Below are positions 1-3,861 of a stretch of 6,598 bases of DNA, one piece after another. A program made the translations under genes and the position numbers. Position 1 is the stretch's first letter. Each line of letters opens with the position of its first letter. The notes under the pieces are model-generated. The model did no database searches. It was not told the origin of the DNA and saw only the letters and a program-made list of their open reading frames with translations. Origin of the DNA: Flavobacteriaceae bacterium UBA2765 (GTDB lineage: Bacteria > Bacteroidota > Bacteroidia > Flavobacteriales > Flavobacteriaceae); NCBI GenBank assembly GCA_002352665.1, contig DEIV01000047.1:1-6598 (forward strand). The letters are read 5' to 3'.

Positions 1-72
1 GTTAAATATTTGAATTTCAATTGCTTAAATATACTAAATTTTCTGCTTTTTTCTTTGTGTTTTAACACTTTT

Positions 73-459
73 TTATGTCGATCTCACGTTAAATAGAGCA
101 ACAAGGGTATTAAGGGCTATAGTACCATCTAGAAAGAAACGAACATCAGAAACCGTAAAGTCATAACCATACAATAAAATACCATTGTCAAAGAAAAGGG
201 TTTGTGGTAGCGGCTCCCAGATATCTACGCCGTTGTCTACGCCAGACAGCACATAGGCGATTACAACATCAGTATCTAGAACGTTAGTAGGTAAATCTGC
301 AAAAACTTCATAACCATCAGCCTCCGTAAAATCTACAGTCACATCAAAGACAGACCCAATAAGACCATCGAAACCCGGAGGGCCTTCTGGACCAGTATCA
401 CCAGTACAGGAAATAAACAATACAACTAAAAACGATACGAGTAGACTTAATTTCTTCAT
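73..459 (-). CDS. Small lipoprotein with collagen-like Gly-X-Y stretch, apparently C-terminally shortened
   Basis: The 128-residue product begins with a lipoprotein signal peptide: MKK, a hydrophobic segment (about residues 4-17) and the lipobox LFISC, with Cys18 as the predicted lipidation site. It should therefore be exported and anchored in the cell envelope. Right after the cysteine come five Gly-X-Y triplets (residues 20-35, GDTGPEGPPGFDGLIG), a collagen-like spacer frequent in flavobacterial lipoproteins. A beta-rich acidic domain follows (about 36-125), with VIAYVLSGV, WEPLPQT and LYGYDFTVSDVRFFLDG. From memory, homologues with this domain continue about 40 residues past the FFLDG region with a segment like TQNQ.FRVVVVPAD. 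That segment is absent here, and the other two minus-strand frames downstream do not encode it, so the gene is probably truncated. The molecular function is unknown. It lies 158 bp downstream of fic on the same strand and shares its leader sequence. Confidence 0.75.
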   Translation of the reverse strand: MKKLSLLVSFLVVLFISCTGDTGPEGPPGFDGLIGSVFDVTVDFTEADGYEVFADLPTNVLDTDVVIAYVLSGVDNGVDIWEPLPQTLFFDNGILLYGYDFTVSDVRFFLDGTIALNTLVALFNVRST

Positions 460-460
460 G

Positions 461-480
461 ATTTATTATTTTAAGTAAAA
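461..480 (-). promoter_or_regulatory. Leader of the lipoprotein gene, identical to the fic leader
   Basis: The plus-strand sequence atttattattttaagtaaaa ends one base from the lipoprotein start codon. The same 20 bases occur at 2148-2167, three bases from the fic start codon. On the coding strand it is A/T-rich with no Shine-Dalgarno motif, as expected for Bacteroidetes translation initiation regions. No convincing TAnnTTTG box was found further upstream (481-617). The nearest candidate, TATTATTTTG at about 560-569, is off consensus. Confidence 0.5.
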
Positions 481-616
481 GTAACAACTATTGAGCCATA
501 AAAGCTATAACATTAATATTTTTGTGATGAAAATTATAATTTAGATTCAGTTTGTTGTGCAAAATAATACAACTTTACACAAGCTCGGGTATTTAGATCT
601 ATGCTTGTTATTTATT

Positions 617-640
617 CTTATAAAAATATATTTTTATAAG
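617..640. terminator. Perfect 24-bp AT-rich palindrome spanning the fic stop codon
   Basis: The segment starts CTTATAAAAATA and is followed directly by its exact reverse complement, with no spacer. It contains the fic TAA (618-620) and the last codons (NIFL). In the fic transcript it could fold into a hairpin rich in A-U pairs followed by AU-rich RNA, so a 3'-end or terminator role is plausible. There is no clean U-tract, so a protein-binding site or a chance AT palindrome remains possible. Confidence 0.4.
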
Positions 641-2144
641 TATCCTGTATGTTATTTATCTCTTTTTCTTTTAATGCTGAAAACTCTTTTTTTAATGCTC
701 TTTTAGATAAAACACCTTGATTTTGTTCCAAAAAACGAACGAGTTTAGCAACCATTTTATCAGGCATTTCAAAATTATTGTCTATATATCTTTTAAATTC
801 ATCATAGTGTTGTAAATAGGTTACTTCTAGTGGAATAACTCTTTCCAACGTGTCTTCTACGCAATCATATAAAAACTCTGTTTGTTTTGTAGCGTCAAAA
901 TAACGATAGTAATCTATGGTGTCATTCGTAACTTCAACATTATGGTTGCTAGTTTCTTTCCAATGAATATGATCTAATAATGGATGCGAATACGATTCTA
1001 GCACCTTTTTATAATCATCAATGTGATCTAAAATGGAGGCTGAAACAGGAAAAATAACGCCTTGTTGTGTAAATTCTTTTTTTGCTAATATATGATGGAT
1101 TAGGTAACGATGTAAACGCCCATTACCATCTTCAAACGGATGTATAAATACAAAGCCAAAGGCTATGGTCGACGCTGCTAGAACAGCATCATAGGTTTCA
1201 TCTTGCAATACGTTATTTGTTGCAATTAAACCTGATATTAATTGCTCCAAATCAGCTTGTCTGGCTGAAAGATGGTCAGGAATAGGTTCACCTGTGGTTC
1301 TATCGTGCTCACCAACAAAACCTCCTTTGGTTCGAAAGCCCATATTAACAAATCGAGTATTTTCTATGACTATTTGTTGTAATCGAATCAATTCATCTTT
1401 ACTCAATGGTTTTTGACCCGCTTGCCCAATAGCTTTTCCCCAACGCATGGCTCTATTGTTACCTGGATTTTCACCTTCTATAGTAAATGATGCCTTAGAA
1501 TCTTTTAACAATAAAAATGAGGATGCCCTTTGTAGCACTTCTTTATGGATACTGTTTAAAAATGTATTTTTTTTATCAGAAAGATTTGCGTTAATGTGTG
1601 CTTCTAGCTTTTCGGTTTTAAATAGTAACGGACAAAAATCAACAGTTCCCGGAAGATTATTTAGTATGCGATGTCTCGATGAATCTTTTCCTTTTATGGT
1701 GTACTGTAATTTATTATCCAGTAAGGATGTGTATTTTATTTTCACATCTGCATTAGGAATTTCTAATTCTTTATTGAATAACCACTCAAATAGAAACCAT
1801 ATTTTTCTACTATATTGGCCTGTAGGTTCAATTTGAAGTAGCTCAATAACCTCTTGTTCAGTTAGATTTTTAAATAGTTTCTTAAAGAATAACAAATTAA
1901 CACCTTCATATTTTAAAGCAAATATTATATGTTTATATAAATTATCTTCAGGTTTATGTTTTGGTGTCAATACATTCCAACCATTCCTTTTATATCTTCT
2001 ATTTTTTGTGCTTATTAAAGAAATAATAGATGGCATTGGCATTTTTAGAGCCATGGCATTTATTATTGCTGCATAGCCAACTACGGTTCCTTCTTCTGGT
2101 GCTTTTTTTCCGTGAAAAACAGACGCTTCATGTGAAAATTGCAT
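618..2144 (-). CDS. fic: Fic-domain protein AMP-transferase, self-inhibited (class II type)
   Basis: The 508-residue protein carries the complete Fic active-site motif HPFEDGNGRLHR (335-346). His335 is the catalytic base, Asp339 the metal ligand, and Gly340-Arg343 the nucleotide-phosphate anion-binding loop. Such enzymes move AMP, less often another nucleotide or phosphate group, from a nucleotide substrate to Ser/Thr/Tyr hydroxyls of a target protein in the cytoplasm. SFTIEG at 219-224 fits the inhibitory motif [S/T]xxxE[G/N] placed before the Fic core. Glu223 would block productive ATP binding, which defines a class II, self-inhibited Fic that needs no separate antitoxin. The flap and dock region is probably QQGVIFPVSAS (360-370). 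The first ~200 residues form an uncharacterised domain (YSRKIWFLFEWL, NNLPGTVDFCPL) that I recall from other long bacterial Fic proteins of about 500 residues. The C-terminal ~50 residues are helical and charged. Length and motifs look intact; the target is unknown. The gene symbol names the family only. Confidence 0.93.
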   Translation of the reverse strand: MQFSHEASVFHGKKAPEEGTVVGYAAIINAMALKMPMPSIISLISTKNRRYKRNGWNVLTPKHKPEDNLYKHIIFALKYEGVNLLFFKKLFKNLTEQEVIELLQIEPTGQYSRKIWFLFEWLFNKELEIPNADVKIKYTSLLDNKLQYTIKGKDSSRHRILNNLPGTVDFCPLLFKTEKLEAHINANLSDKKNTFLNSIHKEVLQRASSFLLLKDSKASFTIEGENPGNNRAMRWGKAIGQAGQKPLSKDELIRLQQIVIENTRFVNMGFRTKGGFVGEHDRTTGEPIPDHLSARQADLEQLISGLIATNNVLQDETYDAVLAASTIAFGFVFIHPFEDGNGRLHRYLIHHILAKKEFTQQGVIFPVSASILDHIDDYKKVLESYSHPLLDHIHWKETSNHNVEVTNDTIDYYRYFDATKQTEFLYDCVEDTLERVIPLEVTYLQHYDEFKRYIDNNFEMPDKMVAKLVRFLEQNQGVLSKRALKKEFSALKEKEINNIQDTYKNIFL

Positions 2145-2147
2145 GCT

Positions 2148-2167
2148 ATTTATTATTTTAAGTAAAA
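2148..2167 (-). promoter_or_regulatory. fic leader, identical to the lipoprotein leader
   Basis: The plus-strand 20-mer atttattattttaagtaaaa lies three bases from the fic start (ATG complement at 2142-2144). It matches 461-480 exactly. It would form the A/U-rich initiation region of the fic mRNA. Confidence 0.5.
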
Positions 2168-2188
2168 AATGTACGCTTAAATGTATTT

Positions 2189-2196
2189 CAAATATA
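2189..2196 (-). promoter_or_regulatory. Candidate Bacteroidetes -7 box for fic (TATATTTG)
   Basis: On the minus strand this reads TATATTTG, an exact match to the TAnnTTTG -7 element of Bacteroidetes sigma factors, 44 bases upstream of the fic start codon. It predicts a 5' untranslated region of about 35-40 nt. At the expected -33 spacing there is no TTTG; that position falls in the first copy of the direct repeat array (2210-2223). This fits an activator-assisted or regulated promoter. Confidence 0.45.
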
Positions 2197-2209
2197 ACTA
2201 AAAAAAGGT

Positions 2210-2272
2210 GAAAAACACACGCTATTTATGAAAAACACACGCTGTAACAATTTTTAATGAAAAGCACACGCT
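2210..2272. repeat. Three 14-bp direct repeats upstream of fic (gaaaaacacacgct)
   Basis: Copies lie at 2210-2223 (gaaaaacacacgct), 2230-2243 (identical) and 2259-2272 (gaaaagcacacgct, one mismatch). All are in the same orientation, with start-to-start spacings of 20 and 29 bp, close to whole helical turns. A further copy with one mismatch (gaaaaacagacgct) lies inside the fic coding region at 2114-2127, and a weak 10/14 match lies at 2164-2177. The array sits just upstream of the candidate fic -7 box, so a regulator-binding array is the leading reading. The spacing is too tight and the units too short for a CRISPR. Confidence 0.75.
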
Positions 2273-2288
2273 ATCTGTTGTTTAACAT

Positions 2289-2368
2289 TTGAAAAACTAG
2301 GTTTTAAATGGGTATTTCAGGTTTGATCTTAAGGTGCTTTGGAAAAACAGGTTTAGAATCGGTAGTTC
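2289..2368. repeat. Imperfect 30-bp direct repeat
   Basis: Positions 2289-2318 and 2339-2368 align without gaps at 23 of 30 bases. Both share the layout ttg-aaaa-aggttt-aat-ggta-ttc. The second copy ends at the stop codon of the degenerate smr remnant. Function is unknown; it is probably debris of a local duplication. Confidence 0.4.
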
Positions 2369-2418
2369 TATTTTAGAACAGCAATATAGTCTTTGTTAAA
2401 GACATTACCTATTTTGTA
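2368..2418 (-). pseudogene. Remnant of an Smr-domain gene (last 16 codons plus stop)
   Basis: The minus strand encodes YKIGNVFNKDYIAVLK followed by TAG. The intact Smr protein at 3394-3639 ends YQIGDDFNKGYVAVLK and one more residue. That is 11 of 16 residues and 38 of 48 bases identical, with the coding frame kept. Just upstream in this frame a TGA (2422-2424) closes the reading frame, and no further Smr similarity is visible. The remnant is therefore the decayed 3' end of a second, diverged smr copy. An open minus-strand frame of 67 codons (2409-2612) overlaps it in another frame and is not considered a gene. Confidence 0.65.
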
Positions 2419-2424
2419 TATTCA

Positions 2425-2726
2425 GTATGTTGGGTCTTTTCAAAATCTAATGTGATGCATGATTGATGTATTTTTTCTTTATTAAAAATACTTAAAAGAG
2501 CCAATCTTAAACCAAGTCCAACCTTTATAAAACAGCAGCCAAGTATGAAGTTATTAACACAGATCAAAAGGGGAAATGTGTTATTTTTAGTCGAAATTTC
2601 AGTAAATTGCAAGGTAAAAGCAAAAAAAAACGCTTAAGTTGTTCATAAAATAATGTTGCGAGATATGTGAAACACTTCATTATTTCGTTAGATTTAGAGC
2701 ACTAATAAGTCGCTAAACAGTTAAAT
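2425..2726. other. Intergenic stretch without a recognisable gene
   Basis: Between the smr remnant and the imm63 start no reading frame resembles a known protein. The sequence is AT-rich, includes a run of nine A at 2622-2630 and holds no tRNA-like or strong hairpin structure that I can see. The best promoter-like box for the downstream gene is TAGATTTA at 2689-2696, one base off the TAnnTTTG consensus and without a -33 TTG at a proper distance, so no promoter is called. Confidence 0.5.
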
Positions 2727-3191
2727 ATGACACTAACACTACCTCAAATTGAAGGTAAAATTCGAGAATTTACCGCTATCATGTATGCCCCTGAAGAGTT
2801 TATACCCACTCTTGGGTCTTCAAATCAAACAGGATTACCACATATAGAAATTCATGGTGGACAATACATGCTAATGGTTTGTGAAAATGGAGCCGAATTG
2901 TCAAGAGAAGCTTTTGATAATGTTGATGCATTAATTTTAAAAGTATTAGAAGACATTAGTTTTTCAATGGCTTGTGATCAAGTTTTTCAAGATACTAGTG
3001 ACCATGGTTATCGTGAACGTTTTGTATCTATACAAAAAAATATCCTATCTAGAATTAATCGATACCATAATGAAAAGGTAAAAAATAAGCAGGAAACATT
3101 AAGTACTGATGATAATAGTGCATTGAGCGAGTCAAGAAAAAACATGCTGCTTAAAAGCAATAGGAATGAAAAGTCATTAAAAAAGCTTTAG
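2727..3191 (+). CDS. Immunity protein 63 (Imm63) family protein
   Basis: The 154-residue cytoplasmic protein matches my memory of the Imm63 family of polymorphic-toxin immunity proteins. It has the strand pair PHIEIHGGQYMLMVCENGAELSR (38-60, two pieces of one motif), a linker with DNVDALILKVLEDISFSMACD (64-84), and then a helix with YRERF...QKNILSRIN (95-111). Key marks are the Y-x-x-x-V-x-E-x-G-x-E-L pattern and the ED-I-x-FSMA-x-D pattern. Residues 117-154 are charged, low-complexity and probably disordered. Imm63 proteins are thought to bind and neutralise a secreted or contact-delivered toxin domain. No toxin is encoded next to it, so it would be an orphan immunity gene. The start ATG is preceded by an A/T-rich leader and no Shine-Dalgarno site. 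It stands alone, convergent with smr. No signal peptide or membrane segment is seen. Confidence 0.75.
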   Translation: MTLTLPQIEGKIREFTAIMYAPEEFIPTLGSSNQTGLPHIEIHGGQYMLMVCENGAELSREAFDNVDALILKVLEDISFSMACDQVFQDTSDHGYRERFVSIQKNILSRINRYHNEKVKNKQETLSTDDNSALSESRKNMLLKSNRNEKSLKKL

Positions 3192-3215
3192 GTTGTGACA
3201 ATTTACCAATTTTAA

Positions 3216-3367
3216 CGTCATTGCGAAGCAAATTTTAATTTGTTATAACCATTAAGAAGTATTCAAGTGTCATATCGACAGAGTGAGTGAAACGAAGGAC
3301 GAGATATCTCATGATTTAATGTTTAGAACAAACAGATTACTTCGTCAGTTTGTTTTTCGTAATGACG
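3216..3367. repeat. 152-bp intergenic element with inverted ends (REP/MITE-like)
   Basis: The left end cgtcattgcgaa (3216-3227) is matched by ttcgtaatgacg (3356-3367), an inverted pair with 11 of 12 bases complementary. Inside are a GTCATATCGA...GAGATATCTC block (3269-3310), whose last ten bases are a perfect palindrome, and a hairpin aacaaac/gtttgtt (3327-3333, 3348-3354). CGTCATTGCGA ends and GTCATNTCGA...GAGATATCTC blocks are known to me as dispersed intergenic repeats in Bacteroidetes genomes. No protein is encoded. It fills the gap between the convergent imm63 and smr genes, where it may also help end transcription. Confidence 0.6.
3327..3357 (+). terminator. Weak hairpin plus T-run downstream of imm63
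   Basis: A 7-bp stem, aacaaac (3327-3333) with gtttgtt (3348-3354), encloses a 14-base loop and runs straight into T residues up to 3357. It sits about 135 bp after the imm63 stop and inside the intergenic repeat element. The stem is short and AT-rich, so a terminator role is tentative. Confidence 0.25.
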
Positions 3368-3393
3368 AACCTAATAATTTTTTTAACGTTCAG

Positions 3394-3639
3394 TCAGTCT
3401 TTTAACACAGCAACATATCCTTTGTTAAAGTCATCACCAATCTGGTAACTAAAACCATGTTCTTTTAGGCATTTAGTAACCCTATTTTTCATACCAGTTG
3501 AGTTACCTGTTACGATCTGCAAGGGCAAATAGGTCTGATTAGTGAGCACATAATCTTCTACCAGTACCTGTACTTCTAAATGGGTAATGCCATGAAGGTC
3601 TAAGGGTGGTTTTCTAAAGAATGGTTTTTTCATAGTCAT
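3394..3639 (-). CDS. Short Smr-domain protein
   Basis: This 81-residue protein is essentially a single Smr (small MutS-related) domain. It opens with LDLHG (13-17), the family's DLHG motif, and has the glycine loop TGNSTG (44-49), where many Smr proteins have HGxGxG. It ends with the strand FNKGYVAVL (71-79). Smr domains bind and often nick branched DNA, or cleave RNA in ribosome-rescue proteins. The domain alone does not tell which applies here, and the altered glycine loop, lacking its usual histidine, makes catalysis uncertain. No signal peptide or membrane segment is present. Two in-frame starts lie two codons apart (ATG at 3637-3639 and 3631-3633); the longer one was kept, with little to separate them. 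The gene converges with imm63 and diverges from the ATPase gene. A degraded copy of its 3' end lies about 1 kb away at 2368-2418. Confidence 0.85.
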   Translation of the reverse strand: MTMKKPFFRKPPLDLHGITHLEVQVLVEDYVLTNQTYLPLQIVTGNSTGMKNRVTKCLKEHGFSYQIGDDFNKGYVAVLKD

Positions 3640-3752
3640 TAAAAAATATATGCAGTTCGTTGGATCGTTTCAAAACCTACCGCTTTTAAATTTGAATAAA
3701 CTATTCTCAGTTTTAAACTGTGTCGTTTTAGAATTAAGTTTTATCGGTACTT

Positions 3753-3766
3753 ATGACATATGTCAT
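3753..3766. promoter_or_regulatory. Perfect 14-bp palindrome ATGACATATGTCAT
   Basis: ATGACATATGTCAT is its own reverse complement and sits midway between the divergent smr and ATPase genes, 96 bp before the ATPase start. Its TGAC-N4-GTCA form resembles operators of dimeric CRP/FNR-type regulators, but no such regulator is encoded here and the match is by shape only. Confidence 0.4.
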
Positions 3767-3784
3767 TAAATATTCCAATTTAGC

Positions 3785-3801
3785 TAGATCACTTTGATCT
3801 A
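3785..3801. promoter_or_regulatory. Inverted repeat TAGATCA-ctt-TGATCTA
   Basis: Seven-base arms TAGATCA (3785-3791) and TGATCTA (3795-3801) are perfectly complementary around a three-base centre. A smaller inverted pair, ATGAT/ATCAT (3801-3805, 3810-3814), follows immediately. The site lies 36-52 bp upstream of the ATPase gene's candidate -7 box and could be an operator for that operon, perhaps bound by the operon's own HTH protein (inference). Confidence 0.4.
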
Positions 3802-3836
3802 TGATAATAATCATACATTAAAATTATTAATAAAAC

Positions 3837-3844
3837 TAAATTTG
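3837..3844 (+). promoter_or_regulatory. Candidate -7 box TAAATTTG for the ATPase operon
   Basis: TAAATTTG is an exact TAnnTTTG match, 17 bases before the ATPase start, giving a very short leader that includes the A-rich run ataaaaaac. No TTG lies at the usual -33 spacing, so the promoter would be weak or activator-dependent. A second TAAATTTG at 3687-3694 has a TTG at 3660-3662 and is an alternative with a leader of about 160 nt. Confidence 0.35.
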
Positions 3845-3861
3845 ATTTCTTATAAAAAACT

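Noticed and set aside
57..74. gtgttttaacac followed by six T as a plus-strand terminator
   Set aside because: The stem is only five base pairs and no plus-strand gene is visible to its left; for the lipoprotein gene (minus strand) the run on the downstream side is not U.
1447..1836. 129-codon plus-strand open frame
   Set aside because: It lies wholly inside the well-supported fic gene on the other strand and has no recognisable motif.
2210..2272. The three direct repeats as a short CRISPR array
   Set aside because: Units are 14 bp and spacers 6 and 15 bp, far below CRISPR sizes, and no cas genes are present.
2409..2612. 67-codon minus-strand open frame (MQFTEISTKNN...) as a gene
   Set aside because: No family resemblance, odd composition, and its 3' end overlaps the smr remnant, which shows clear homology in a different frame.
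618..3191. fic and imm63 as a toxin-immunity pair
   Set aside because: They are divergent, separated by 582 bp of decayed sequence, and the Fic protein carries its own inhibitory motif; nothing in the sequence ties them together.
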